From the IMG/VR virus record IMGVR_UViG_3300028034_000003, positions 1 through 60,475 of that record: DNA of 60,475 bases; one strand, given 5' to 3'. How positions within the stretch are numbered: the stretch's first letter is position 1; each line of letters opens with the position of its first letter. Shown one piece after another: positions 1 through 8,209 of the stretch. Below the pieces are notes generated by a model, which had not been told where the DNA came from, ran no database searches, and saw only the letters and a program-made list of their open reading frames with translations. A program made the translations under genes and the position numbers. This DNA comes from a virus.

Positions 1-160
1 TACGGGCAAGTGTAGTTTTACCTGTGCCTGCCGGGCCTTCAAAAATCATTGGTGTACGCATATCGTTATCGATGTACTTCTGGATAGTTTCTTTTATTTC
101 ATCATCCTGTACATATTCTTCCAAAGTTTTAGGCGCATATTCTTTTGTCCAATTTTCCAT
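1..160 (-). CDS. Clamp loader (RFC small-like), N-terminal fragment
   Basis: This is the first 53 residues of an AAA+ clamp loader, cut by the window edge. The P-loop GPAGTGKT is visible. It repeats the start of the full gene at 58358-59254 almost base for base, so it is the second end of a terminally overlapping contig and not a second clamp loader. The ribosome site AGGAGGAAT lies just before the ATG. Here the gene sits 2 nt behind the inserted 125-aa ORF; in the other copy it directly follows the promoter. Confidence 0.85.
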   Translation of the reverse strand, partial: MENWTKEYAPKTLEEYVQDDEIKETIQKYIDNDMRTPMIFEGPAGTGKTTLAR

Positions 161-174
161 ATTCATTCCTCCTT
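154..174. repeat. 21-bp direct repeat, left copy
   Basis: Identical to 528-548. It covers the start codon and ribosome site of the clamp loader. The pair brackets the 125-aa ORF, which is missing from the other allele near 59252, so the repeats mark the ends of an inserted or deletable segment. Confidence 0.85.
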
Positions 175-540
175 TTTAGGTAATTTAAATTCAACTCTAT
201 CAAGTTTGACAGAACTTCTCATTATTTTAGACGCTTTAGATGCAGCCCTTAAAATTTCACAATCAAATTTATCTATTAGGGAATTTAAAATGACCATATT
301 ATCTAAAACAAAATCTAAATCACCTATGTTATATGAATAATCTATTATCCTTTCATTATAATTATAATAACCTTTTCCACCACATATGCATATAGACATA
401 TACATAGTAATTGTGTTTGTAGGTAAATCTTTTCTGATTATAATATCGGCAAATCCTCCAAATATAGATTGTTCATATATATAATCTATAATTTTTTTAA
501 CATCTGGTTGTTTAGAATCCATTTTCATTTCCATATTCAT
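163..540 (-). CDS. Hypothetical protein, strain-variable insert (125 aa)
   Basis: I do not recognise this protein. It is lysine- and isoleucine-rich, starts with a Met/Lys-rich stretch and ends in a charged tail (KLPKKEE). A strong GGAGGAAT ribosome site precedes the ATG and the TGA lies 2 nt before the clamp loader start, so it has the form of a properly expressed operon gene. The other allele of this locus lacks it. It has been slotted between the promoter and the clamp loader gene, with a duplicated ribosome-site/start region at each edge. It may be a moron-like accessory gene (inference). Confidence 0.6.
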   Translation of the reverse strand: MNMEMKMDSKQPDVKKIIDYIYEQSIFGGFADIIIRKDLPTNTITMYMSICICGGKGYYNYNERIIDYSYNIGDLDFVLDNMVILNSLIDKFDCEILRAASKASKIMRSSVKLDRVEFKLPKKEE

Positions 541-548
541 TCCTCCTT
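528..548. repeat. 21-bp direct repeat, right copy
   Basis: Perfect second copy of 154-174, covering the start codon and ribosome site of the 125-aa ORF. Confidence 0.85.
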
Positions 549-574
549 ATTTCCGATAACCTTACTATTACTCT

Positions 575-600
575 ATTCTATTTAAAGGTTGTTATTTTGA
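575..600 (-). promoter_or_regulatory. Archaeal BRE/TATA promoter for 125-aa ORF and clamp loader
   Basis: The minus strand reads AACAACCTTTAAATAGAA, a BRE-like purine-rich segment followed by a TATA box. It lies about 40 nt upstream of the start codon. The same promoter occurs at 59296-59320 in the other allele. Confidence 0.6.
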
Positions 601-620
601 ATGGGTAGATAAAAAATGGG

Positions 621-1388
621 TCAATTTTGACCCTTAACATAATCATATATAGCCCTGAGGAAGCCCAGAGATTGATGTAGTAACGATTTATCCTCTTCCC
701 TAGACCAATATATCCCCCCAACATTTACAGCGCTGTCTTGGTCATTCTCATAGATGTGTGCGCTAGTTGATGTAAGAATTATTTCAGTTATCTTACATTC
801 ATTTGGCTTCATAACAAAATAATTCATCATGTAAAGTATGAATGACATATTTGCCCATACAGCCATACCATAGTCATGCGATCTAAAGAGCAATCGCAAC
901 GAATACTCATTATTTCCCAAATATCTCAACTGTAGCCAATTCCAGCATGGTTTATTTTCCCATTTCCACATGTTGGGATGATACAATACACCTACAATAC
1001 CGTTATCTGTCATACCTGTAGATTGTCTATCCTTAACTATAAGCCCCATCTGATTCAACTGATTAATATTTGTTGGGAATTTTCTCACCAATTCTTGGTA
1101 TGTATAATCATTCCCATATGGGTTAACATCATCTGCAATTGCCAACTTTCTAAATTCTTTAAGTTTATCTCCTTGGAATGGGAATTTTCTAGGCACTCCT
1201 CCATATAATAGACGTTTTATACCTATACCATAAATTTGTACTGTAGCATGTATTTCCCGGGCTTTCTTCTTTTCATGTCCAAAAACAATATCTTTCCCAT
1301 CTCTTACTATCGTTCTTGTTATATCTCTATAGAGTTGATCTATATCATCACCCTCAAAAAAGAAGGTGGGTGTTGGCGCATGCTCCAT
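621..1388 (-). CDS. Thymidylate synthase-like (ThyA family), allele 1
   Basis: The 255-aa product carries ThyA landmarks in order: a catalytic-cysteine motif PCWNWLQL (Cys about 148), a phosphate-binding FRSHD motif, an Asn aligned with the dUMP-recognising Asn of ThyA (WANM), and SAHIYEND, like the AHIY.NH motif. This fits conversion of dUMP to dTMP. Conservation of that Asn argues against a dCMP hydroxymethylase. The overall similarity is distant, so the substrate is inferred. It is near identical to 59341-60117 except at the N-terminus, which diverges next to the inserted nuclease gene. It is the last gene of the leftward nucleotide/recombination operon. Confidence 0.65.
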   Translation of the reverse strand: MEHAPTPTFFFEGDDIDQLYRDITRTIVRDGKDIVFGHEKKKAREIHATVQIYGIGIKRLLYGGVPRKFPFQGDKLKEFRKLAIADDVNPYGNDYTYQELVRKFPTNINQLNQMGLIVKDRQSTGMTDNGIVGVLYHPNMWKWENKPCWNWLQLRYLGNNEYSLRLLFRSHDYGMAVWANMSFILYMMNYFVMKPNECKITEIILTSTSAHIYENDQDSAVNVGGIYWSREEDKSLLHQSLGFLRAIYDYVKGQN

Positions 1389-1389
1389 A

Positions 1390-1998
1390 TTAATTCCTCC
1401 TCATTTCATCACAGCATTTGACTACTCTATCTATTTCTATTCTGTATTTATCCCATTTATATATTGTGTTTTGAGATATACTGGCATGTGACATATGTTG
1501 TAACCTCTCTGAAGGTACCAGCCATGCATGTAACGGATTCAAATCTTCCCTGTTATCAAACGCTAGACAAAGGAAATAGTCGGCAGCAGAGTTGTATTTT
1601 ATAAAATATCTCCATCTCTTCTCCCTAACATTCAAGCAGCTCGCCTTGACATCAATCTTCTTACCTTTATTACAAATGAAATCATACCCCGGATGTCCAT
1701 GTGGCATTCTTTCAACATTTTTGAATGTTTCAGACAATACTCTTTCTGCCACATGAACACCTAAGAATTGGGAACATGTTTTATTTTCAGCCATAGATTC
1801 ACCACCATTTCTATAATAAGATGCTCTGCTATATTTTCGACTGCGTTCTGGATTTGCGCGCTGGTTTGCACCAGTTTTAATTATGGTGCATTCATTACAT
1901 ATATAATTATAGCACTTACTTTGACACTCGTACCAGTTTTCGCCTACGATTAATTCTACTCCACACTTTCTACATTTCTTCAATTTATCACATACCAT
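1390..1998 (-). CDS. Zinc-ribbon PD-(D/E)XK-like nuclease, strain-variable insert (202 aa)
   Basis: The N-terminus has a zinc-ribbon pattern (CRKCG about residue 9, then CNEC about residue 35). A second domain holds GYDFICNKGKKIDVKASC, which fits the D...(D/E)-x-K core of restriction-like nucleases, followed by ADYFLCLAFDNREDLNPLH. It is a clear paralogue of the 204-aa ORF at 2737-3351, and the two flank the RecB-like nuclease gene. In the other allele this gene is absent and its neighbours are directly joined. The start overlaps the preceding gene by 11 nt; an internal Met (MAENKTC) behind GGTGGTG is an alternative start. A free-standing homing-type endonuclease is likely (inference). Confidence 0.55.
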   Translation of the reverse strand: MVCDKLKKCRKCGVELIVGENWYECQSKCYNYICNECTIIKTGANQRANPERSRKYSRASYYRNGGESMAENKTCSQFLGVHVAERVLSETFKNVERMPHGHPGYDFICNKGKKIDVKASCLNVREKRWRYFIKYNSAADYFLCLAFDNREDLNPLHAWLVPSERLQHMSHASISQNTIYKWDKYRIEIDRVVKCCDEMRRN

Positions 1999-2740
1999 AA
2001 ATTTCTCTATACATCTGACGAACTTCTAATACATCATCCAATACATCCGGTTGAAGTCTCAATTCTGGCTTATTATTCTCATTTACTCTTAGAATCCAGA
2101 GTTCCTCGGCTTCCCATCCAAATCTTTCTTTGTAGCACTGTTTGTATGTGCTTAATTGTAGTGCAAATTTACTGAAAAACCCGGGTGGCGCTTTACCATC
2201 ATTATCCTGCATATAATCTAGACGATTTAAATATTCTGTCTTAGTTTCATCGTGAAACGCCTTTGCAGTTTTCAAATCTAAGATTACTTTCTTACCATTT
2301 AACATGCCTCGATAATCAACACGCCCTGCCACTTTTAGAACATCTGACCACACTGTATCCTCAAGAGAAATAGGTTCAAAATCATGTTGTTTCATGATAC
2401 TTTTTATTTTCCTATTAATATTTCCTATAGAATCCAGTGATTCTTCATCTAAATGCTCTGCAAATGCTACTTCTTCCATTTCGGGCGTATGATCAGGCAA
2501 ATGATATGCGCACTGACATTCAAAAAAATAATGACAAGTAGTGCCAATCATTGCCCTACGAGCCGTATATTTTTCTGCGTCAGGATAATTATTTTTAAAC
2601 CATTTGAGGCCATCTGGTTCTGGGAGTACCTTCAGCATAGTTGTTACTGATGGATAACTTACATTATTATCATTATACATAAAGTCATAGAATCTATGAC
2701 CGCCAACTATCCTAGCACCCAGAAATTCCATATATTTCAT
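1988..2740 (-). CDS. RecB/Cas4-like PD-(D/E)XK exonuclease
   Basis: The 250-aa product shows the RecB-family nuclease core: a His in GTTCHYFFE, GRVDYRG followed by VILDLKTAK (the D...DxK catalytic set), and LQLSTYKQCY, which fits the QxxxY motif. Phage members of this family process DNA ends for recombination or replication. I see no four-cysteine Fe-S cluster as in true Cas4. The ribosome site GGAGGAAA precedes the start. It lies between two paralogous zinc-ribbon nuclease ORFs, downstream of a RecA-like ATPase and an SSB-like gene, which suits a recombination role. A second, partial copy lies at the right end of the window. Confidence 0.75.
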   Translation of the reverse strand: MKYMEFLGARIVGGHRFYDFMYNDNNVSYPSVTTMLKVLPEPDGLKWFKNNYPDAEKYTARRAMIGTTCHYFFECQCAYHLPDHTPEMEEVAFAEHLDEESLDSIGNINRKIKSIMKQHDFEPISLEDTVWSDVLKVAGRVDYRGMLNGKKVILDLKTAKAFHDETKTEYLNRLDYMQDNDGKAPPGFFSKFALQLSTYKQCYKERFGWEAEELWILRVNENNKPELRLQPDVLDDVLEVRQMYREIYGM

Positions 2741-3351
2741 TTGTTTTCCTCCTTTAATTTATTACAACATTCAGTTACTTTATCAATATTTATTCTATAT
2801 TTATCCCATTTATGTGTAGTAGATGGTGATATAGAAGCAGTTTGTTTTCTATTTACTTCATTTCCGGGAATGAGCCATACATGTAGAGGATTCAAATCTT
2901 CTCTATTATCAAATGCTATACATAAGAAATAATCTGCAACTGTATTTTTTCTTATTTTAAAATTCCATTTAAAATATTTTACATTATTTATATTATCTAT
3001 TCTAATACAACTAGATTTTACATCAATTTTCTTACCCTTATTACATATAAAATCATAACTAGGATTAGTGGGAGGCATTACTTCTACATTATTAAATACT
3101 TTTGATAACACCTGTTCAGATATATAAATGCCAAGATATGAAGAACATTTTTTATTTTCATACATTGGTTTATTTCTACCTGTAATATAATTTCTATTTT
3201 TTACTCTAATATTTTCACATCCTTTACATGTATAATTGTAAAATTTTTTATGACTTTTACACCAATTATCACCCACAATCAATAATATACCACAACGGTT
3301 ACAAAATTTTGAGTCTGAATATTCATTCAGACTCATTATAAACACCATCAT
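2737..3351 (-). CDS. Zinc-ribbon PD-(D/E)XK-like nuclease (204 aa)
   Basis: This is a paralogue of the 202-aa ORF. It has a zinc ribbon (FCNRCG, then CKGC) and the core SYDFICNKGKKIDVKSSC, then VADYFLCIAFDNREDLNPLH and HKWDKYRINIDKV. The family pattern suggests a small DNA endonuclease; catalysis is inferred from the D...DVK signature only. It overlaps the dCTP deaminase gene, and the true start may be Met6 (3336), behind GGTGTTTATA. It is much AT-richer in third positions than the 202-aa relative, so the two copies were probably acquired separately. Confidence 0.5.
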   Translation of the reverse strand: MMVFIMSLNEYSDSKFCNRCGILLIVGDNWCKSHKKFYNYTCKGCENIRVKNRNYITGRNKPMYENKKCSSYLGIYISEQVLSKVFNNVEVMPPTNPSYDFICNKGKKIDVKSSCIRIDNINNVKYFKWNFKIRKNTVADYFLCIAFDNREDLNPLHVWLIPGNEVNRKQTASISPSTTHKWDKYRINIDKVTECCNKLKEENK

Positions 3352-3820
3352 ATCCTTTTTCTACACACCCTCCATCCATTTTCTCCATAACCATTTGACC
3401 AATTCTAGCATTTTTATACAATTTAATCCCATAAAAATTATGTACTACTAAAAGTACCTGAGATGTTCCTACATAGCCTGCATCCCATACACCACTTACT
3501 ATATTACATCCCATACGTATAATACTTGATCTTGGGCGAAGCCTTCCTATACAGTCCATTGGAACTTTCATTTTTGGATTTATATCCAATAAATAACATC
3601 CCCTTCTAAGTATAACAAATTCCCTATAGTTAAAAGGAACTATTTTAACATCTGGTTTTTCTCTTTTACTATTATCAAAATCAATACAACCTCTTGAATC
3701 CATAACAAATGCATTAACTTGTTTTACCGTCATATCATATCCATTGGCTTGTATCTGTGTGTCATTATCAACAACACCTTCTATCATAGCCTCGGCTACT
3801 TCCTTTCCTGATATTATCAT
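3323..3820 (-). CDS. dCTP deaminase / dUTPase family protein
   Basis: The 165-aa product matches the trimeric dCTP deaminase/dUTPase fold: RLRPRSSIIRMG, GVWDAGYVGTSQ and the C-terminal GYDGVYNE. Family members deaminate dCTP and/or hydrolyse dUTP, providing dUMP for thymidylate synthase, which is encoded in the same operon. Whether this one is monofunctional or bifunctional cannot be decided here. The ATG follows GGAGGTACAAT, a good ribosome site. Confidence 0.8.
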   Translation of the reverse strand: MIISGKEVAEAMIEGVVDNDTQIQANGYDMTVKQVNAFVMDSRGCIDFDNSKREKPDVKIVPFNYREFVILRRGCYLLDINPKMKVPMDCIGRLRPRSSIIRMGCNIVSGVWDAGYVGTSQVLLVVHNFYGIKLYKNARIGQMVMEKMDGGCVEKGYDGVYNESE

Positions 3821-3840
3821 ATTGTACCTCCAAAAATTAT

Positions 3841-4749
3841 TTAGAAGAGGTCTTGGTCATAATCGACCTCTTCTACATTTTCTTTATCTCTTAATTGGGG
3901 AAGACCATAATATGTATGGGTATTATCATTAGAATCTATTACCATTGTTTTAAATTCTTTACCCACTATTTCTGGTCGGCCTTTAAATTCTCTCACCTTG
4001 GCATAGTATGTTGTAACACCATCTATACCCATTTCTTTACGGGTATCTATAACTTGGTGCATCTCATTTAAAGTGCTTTTTTCCCATATACCATCTTCCC
4101 ATTCTTTCACAACCTTTTCTTTACCATTTTTATCAGTTTTCTTTTTCTGATAAGTTTTGGTATGTGTTATGAAATATTTTGGACATTTGAGAGATTTTAC
4201 AGAAAATATCACGTCACTGAACAATTTATTTCTAATGTTCCAGTATTGATATGAAACGCCATCATCAATATCCAATTCCTTCTGAGTACGCATTGTGTAT
4301 TCAGATGATTTAAGTAATTTATCTACACCATCGAATACAAATCCTGCAAGTTTAATACTTCCAGTTTTTTCTGCTTCAGATACCTTGAAAATAAATTGAT
4401 TTATTCTTTGGATAGTTCTATCATAATCTATTTCAAGTTTCTCTGAACCATCATCCTGAGTCACAGATTTCATTACAGCAGGATTGACTAAACGTATATT
4501 CTCTGAAGCATCCCAATGGTCTTTCCATATAGGTGTATTTGCATTATCAAGATCAACTACAAATACTACTTCCCCATTCTCAATCTGCTGCTTACTACGG
4601 CAATCAATGGCAATCCCCGACTTTAGAGAATCTTCTTGCCCTACTAACATAGCACAAATCGATGAATTTAAATCTTCAGATTTTTTAGGTTTCAGCATTT
4701 CATCAATGTCAATTATATCTTGTTCATCGTCAAATAGATCATCAGACAT
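3841..4749 (-). CDS. RecA-like (Sak4-type) recombination ATPase
   Basis: The 302-aa product has a P-loop variant GQEDSLKSG near residue 37 and a Walker B-like FVFDGVD near residue 160. Its size and layout resemble phage RecA-like single-strand annealing ATPases of the Sak4 type. The canonical second Gly of the Walker A motif is replaced by Leu. Its place between an SSB-like gene and a RecB-like nuclease gene supports a recombination role. The start overlaps no neighbour and lies behind GAGGTGATAT. Confidence 0.6.
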   Translation of the reverse strand: MSDDLFDDEQDIIDIDEMLKPKKSEDLNSSICAMLVGQEDSLKSGIAIDCRSKQQIENGEVVFVVDLDNANTPIWKDHWDASENIRLVNPAVMKSVTQDDGSEKLEIDYDRTIQRINQFIFKVSEAEKTGSIKLAGFVFDGVDKLLKSSEYTMRTQKELDIDDGVSYQYWNIRNKLFSDVIFSVKSLKCPKYFITHTKTYQKKKTDKNGKEKVVKEWEDGIWEKSTLNEMHQVIDTRKEMGIDGVTTYYAKVREFKGRPEIVGKEFKTMVIDSNDNTHTYYGLPQLRDKENVEEVDYDQDLF

Positions 4750-4779
4750 CTATATCACCTCGGAAATATAAATGTGGGA

Positions 4780-6066
4780 TTAATCCCACACATCGTCATC
4801 TTCTGCACTATCATCAGTAGCCTCAGTTTCAGTTTCCTCGGATACTTCAATGCCCTGTGTCTCAAATTCTTTGTCAATAAGTTCCTGAATCTTCTCATCG
4901 GGCACGCCTTTGAAATACTTGGCATCAACCATGTCACGTACCATCTGGACAGTAGTAGTGTCACGCATTGCAGTTACAGTCTCAGCGACTTTTTTCTGCC
5001 TCGCATTCCACTTCTTCTTTTCCTTGTCGGCATCTTCCTTCTTTTCAGCCTCTTTCTTGGCTTTGGCTGCTTTGGCACGTTCTGCACCAGAAGCAACTTC
5101 AATGATAGAAGGAGCATTGCCTACTGGAATAATGGCTGTCACATCGAAATCCACGAATGTGTTATCATCGTATTCAGTAGCCCTCTTTTTCTGTCCAATA
5201 AGAATTACTTCCATACCATTATACATTGCTGTGATTTCATCCTGAAGGAAGTCATCAGCATCAATGTCTTTCAGGTCTTCAGGAAGTGGCCAGATTGCAT
5301 CAAAATCATCTAGAGTAATGTATGGCTTGGACAAATGTGTCGGATTAACTGAACCCTTTACAATTGGCTCGCCTTCCTCAGCATCAGCCTGAAGGAATAC
5401 TGTAAATACTGGATTCTTATTGATTACAAGCGGGTAATCTTCATCCTCATATTTGTCCTGTTCCCATGGTGGTACTCTAAGTGGCTTAATGGATGAAAGT
5501 GTCCCATATACAGCACATGGAGTGAAATTTTCAAGTTCGGGTAGCGCACTGATCTCATATGCTTTGATATTACCTGTATCCAATTCAAAGCCTTTATCCA
5601 GAACATTAACCTTTTCAGGTGTCACAAAAGTGCCCTTGGAGTTCTTTGCAAAATTGAACTCAGATTCAACAAGTGCCCCGAAATTCTTTTTCTTGAAGCC
5701 TTTGAAATGGCTTGGAGTATTGGGCTCACCGAAAATTCTGAAATATCCATCATCACACTGCTGCAAGAATGAGATTGTCTGTGCCTTATTCTTTCCGAGA
5801 GGTTTATTTTCTGTAGCAATATCCTTACTACCTACGAACACACCAGTCACATCGACTGTCTCTTTTTCTACATCTTCTTTATTCGAGCCTGCAAGATAGA
5901 ATCTTACACGATTTGCCATGGACTTCAGACTTACGCCCCTTTCATATCCTTTTGTGGCGCTCTCATAAATTTCCTCGGTAATCTCATCAGGAGTTACTTC
6001 AAGGTCATTGTGTTCTTTAATCGCTGCAATAAGTTCTGCTATTGTTGGTTTTGTATTTTCTGTCAT
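4780..6066 (-). CDS. Single-stranded DNA-binding protein, RPA/SSB-like
   Basis: The 428-aa product has a beta-rich centre that I read as OB-fold-like, then a long Lys/Glu/Ala helix-forming linker (about 330-360), then a strongly acidic C-terminus ending DDDVWD. An acidic tail with a terminal Trp-Asp is typical of SSB proteins and recruits partners. It is the first gene of the leftward operon with the RecA-like ATPase. The fold assignment rests on pattern and context and no strong motif supports it. Confidence 0.5.
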   Translation of the reverse strand: MTENTKPTIAELIAAIKEHNDLEVTPDEITEEIYESATKGYERGVSLKSMANRVRFYLAGSNKEDVEKETVDVTGVFVGSKDIATENKPLGKNKAQTISFLQQCDDGYFRIFGEPNTPSHFKGFKKKNFGALVESEFNFAKNSKGTFVTPEKVNVLDKGFELDTGNIKAYEISALPELENFTPCAVYGTLSSIKPLRVPPWEQDKYEDEDYPLVINKNPVFTVFLQADAEEGEPIVKGSVNPTHLSKPYITLDDFDAIWPLPEDLKDIDADDFLQDEITAMYNGMEVILIGQKKRATEYDDNTFVDFDVTAIIPVGNAPSIIEVASGAERAKAAKAKKEAEKKEDADKEKKKWNARQKKVAETVTAMRDTTTVQMVRDMVDAKYFKGVPDEKIQELIDKEFETQGIEVSEETETEATDDSAEDDDVWD

Positions 6067-6139
6067 AAATTTTCCTCCGTATTTAGTTGTTGTTTACTGT
6101 TCTTTACATGTCGCCTTGACGACAACTCTACTATGTGGT

Positions 6140-6166
6140 TATTGTATATAAAGGTTTGTGTTTAAA
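6140..6166 (-). promoter_or_regulatory. Archaeal promoter of the SSB-recombination operon
   Basis: The minus strand reads ACACAAACCTTTATATACAA, a BRE/TATA box about 80 nt upstream of the SSB-like start. It overlaps the 3' end of the small membrane protein gene. Confidence 0.65.
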
Positions 6167-6317
6167 GTAACAATATAAGGAAAAACAACAAACCTATTAA
6201 TATGATCACTGCCCAAAACACCATCACTATCAATGATGGAATCGCTGCTATAAAATAAAACATGCCTGCGACCATCAAATATGCTAGTAATGCGATTGCA
6301 TTAACCGTATATTTCAT
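6162..6317 (-). CDS. Small membrane protein (51 aa)
   Basis: The product is almost entirely hydrophobic, with two predicted membrane helices and no soluble domain. I chose the ATG at 6317 because GGGAGAG lies at normal spacing before it; upstream starts at 6353 (ATG) or 6362 (GTG) would add a short charged tail. It is the last gene after the UvrD-like helicase. Function unknown. Confidence 0.5.
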   Translation of the reverse strand: MKYTVNAIALLAYLMVAGMFYFIAAIPSLIVMVFWAVIILIGLLFFLILLL

Positions 6318-6354
6318 TATCTCTCCCATTCTTTCGATGCTTCTTGATTCCATT

Positions 6355-6477
6355 TCAATCACTGCCTTCTTTATTTTTAATAATTATTTCATAAAACGAG
6401 ATTAACCATTTAATCTCATCCTCATGATCTTTAATAGTCTTTCTCTGTGTCCATTCTAACGCTGTACTTTTGCTCAT
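6355..6477 (-). CDS. Small hypothetical protein (40 aa)
   Basis: This short charged protein (MSKSTALEWTQRK...) has the ribosome site AAGGTGAT before its ATG. It sits directly behind the UvrD-like gene, and its stop lies in the leader of the membrane protein gene, so the three form one transcription unit. I do not recognise it. Confidence 0.55.
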   Translation of the reverse strand: MSKSTALEWTQRKTIKDHEDEIKWLISFYEIIIKNKEGSD

Positions 6478-6499
6478 TTTATCACCTTAAAAAGGTGGA

Positions 6500-7939
6500 T
6501 TATTCCACCATATACAAGCATTTCTTTGCTCTTGTAAATGCTACATACTGTATATTCTTTTCCTGCATCATTTCCCACTCCTGTTTGGCATGTCTTGATG
6601 GCATTGCACTAGGTTTGATTACAAACACATTGTCAGCCTCAAGACCTTTTGCCCTATGCACAGAAGAAAAGGTTACTTGTGCCCTACTATCATCAAATAT
6701 TTCTTCAATGTGGATGATAAGTTCTGCTACATTGCGAGCACCAGACATGTCTATAAATGCATAAATAGTGTTCACCTTATCATCAATAGGGTCAGTGTTC
6801 AGACCTTTCTTCTCGGCCTTAATGTACTCCTTCTCTGCCCATATGTCGAGTTTGGATGACATTACATCCAAATCATTTGTACCAAATCCTTTAATAAGTT
6901 TGGTAAGTCCTGTACCAATATCTCTGCCTCTAATGCAGACTTTGATACCTTGTGCTAGCAAATCGAAGGCTGGCCTGACAAGTGGAGCATTATATCTGCA
7001 CACACAAAGGTCATCAGGACTAACATATCCCATAAGGTCATCTTCCTTAATATCATGTATTGCACCTTCGATAGCGTTGTCAGCAGCCTCTATTTCAGGT
7101 ACAATAGTCTGGGCAAGTTCCACATGACTTGTAGGACATCTATATGATATAGAAAGTGGCATCACTTTAGCATTTAGCCTATCAATAAGTTTAGGCATTG
7201 CCTCTGTATCTGCTCCCCTAAACCCATATAAACTTTGGCAAGGATCACCTACAGCAATAACCCTACCACCTTTTTTCAAAGAACTCATAAGAAGTTCCAC
7301 TTGTGCGGGATTCAAATCTTGGGTTTCATCTACCACAATAACATCATATTGTTTACCTACCATATTGAATTGGTAAGGCATCCATATCATATCATCAAAA
7401 TCAATACCCATAGTAGTTTCTTCGCTAAGTTCCATGGATTTGGCTATCATATCATATACTGGCAGAGTAGTATTGAATTGCATGCCATGTTTATTTGCTA
7501 TAGCATCAATGTTATCCTCTGTAGGTTCAAGAAGTGACCCTTTTAAGTGACTGACCATTTTCATAACAATTGGTGTAACCTTTTTTCTTTCTTCAAATGG
7601 GAAATTAGTGTACACTTCTTCATTGAGTTTTTTCACAATTTGGAACATCTTGCTAGTATTAACTTTCTTACGACCCATTACAGATTTTACTGCTTTCAAT
7701 CCCATTGAGTGAAGTGTCATAACATGCACATGCTTAGGCGCTTTAGATTCCAAAGTCTTAGCAATATGCTTATTAAAAGCAACAAATGCTACATCCTGAT
7801 CTTCAGGAATATAATTGAGACATTCAACAATTGTCGTAGTTTTACCACTACCTGCGGTTGCATTTACGACAATATTCTCATTTCCGTTCTGTACTTCTTC
7901 AAAGATTGCTTCTTGATATTTGCTTGGTGTGAATTTCAT
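6500..7939 (-). CDS. UvrD/Rep-like superfamily 1 DNA helicase
   Basis: The 479-aa product has the SF1 motifs in order: NATAGSGKTT (Walker A, about 26-35), VIVVDETQDLN (Walker B), GDPCQSLYGFRGAD (motif III), HRAKGLEADNVF (motif V) and YVAFTRAKKCLYMV (motif VI, at the C-terminus). It is shorter than bacterial UvrD (about 720 aa), lacking large 1B/2B insertions, like many phage and archaeal-virus helicases. It probably unwinds DNA in replication or repair. It has its own promoter and leads a three-gene unit. Confidence 0.88.
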   Translation of the reverse strand: MKFTPSKYQEAIFEEVQNGNENIVVNATAGSGKTTTIVECLNYIPEDQDVAFVAFNKHIAKTLESKAPKHVHVMTLHSMGLKAVKSVMGRKKVNTSKMFQIVKKLNEEVYTNFPFEERKKVTPIVMKMVSHLKGSLLEPTEDNIDAIANKHGMQFNTTLPVYDMIAKSMELSEETTMGIDFDDMIWMPYQFNMVGKQYDVIVVDETQDLNPAQVELLMSSLKKGGRVIAVGDPCQSLYGFRGADTEAMPKLIDRLNAKVMPLSISYRCPTSHVELAQTIVPEIEAADNAIEGAIHDIKEDDLMGYVSPDDLCVCRYNAPLVRPAFDLLAQGIKVCIRGRDIGTGLTKLIKGFGTNDLDVMSSKLDIWAEKEYIKAEKKGLNTDPIDDKVNTIYAFIDMSGARNVAELIIHIEEIFDDSRAQVTFSSVHRAKGLEADNVFVIKPSAMPSRHAKQEWEMMQEKNIQYVAFTRAKKCLYMVE

Positions 7940-7989
7940 ATTTTTTCTTCCTCCATTTGTGTCCTACAAGGACAATTCATACAATGATG

Positions 7990-8014
7990 TTATGATATAA
8001 ATAGGTTTCTATTT
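7990..8014 (-). promoter_or_regulatory. Archaeal promoter of the UvrD-like helicase
   Basis: The minus strand reads ATAGAAACCTATTTATATCA, a BRE/TATA box about 55 nt before the helicase start. Confidence 0.6.
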
Positions 8015-8209
8015 TCACTCTTTCATTGTTTTATGTAGCCACTTTATATCATTCTTCATACGACTATGATTACTATAGGCCGTGGTCATCATCATTCTTA
8101 TAGATAATATAACTTCGCCTAACCCATGTTCTTTTACTTCTTTACGTAGCGCATTCCTTCTTGTTTGAGCACATTTACTTGGATTATATGTATTTAATTC
8201 TACTCTCAT
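8015..8209 (-). CDS. Hypothetical basic protein (64 aa)
   Basis: Short basic protein with many Arg/Lys/Asn residues. It overlaps the end of the upstream 61-aa gene by 4 nt, a typical coupled arrangement. Its segment TYNPSKCAQ is encoded by a stretch that recurs out of frame near 8490-8513. Function unknown. Confidence 0.5.
   Translation of the reverse strand: MRVELNTYNPSKCAQTRRNALRKEVKEHGLGEVILSIRMMMTTAYSNHSRMKNDIKWLHKTMKE

Larger units (their letters stand above)
1..2365. repeat. Terminal redundancy, left allele (with two insertions)
   Basis: This stretch aligns to 59095-60475 from end to end apart from scattered substitutions and two extra segments: about 374 bp carrying the 125-aa ORF and about 610 bp carrying the 202-aa ORF. 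The difference in length, 984 bp, is fully explained by these two segments. The simplest reading is a circular or permuted genome whose contig ends overlap and come from two strains (inference). Confidence 0.85.
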
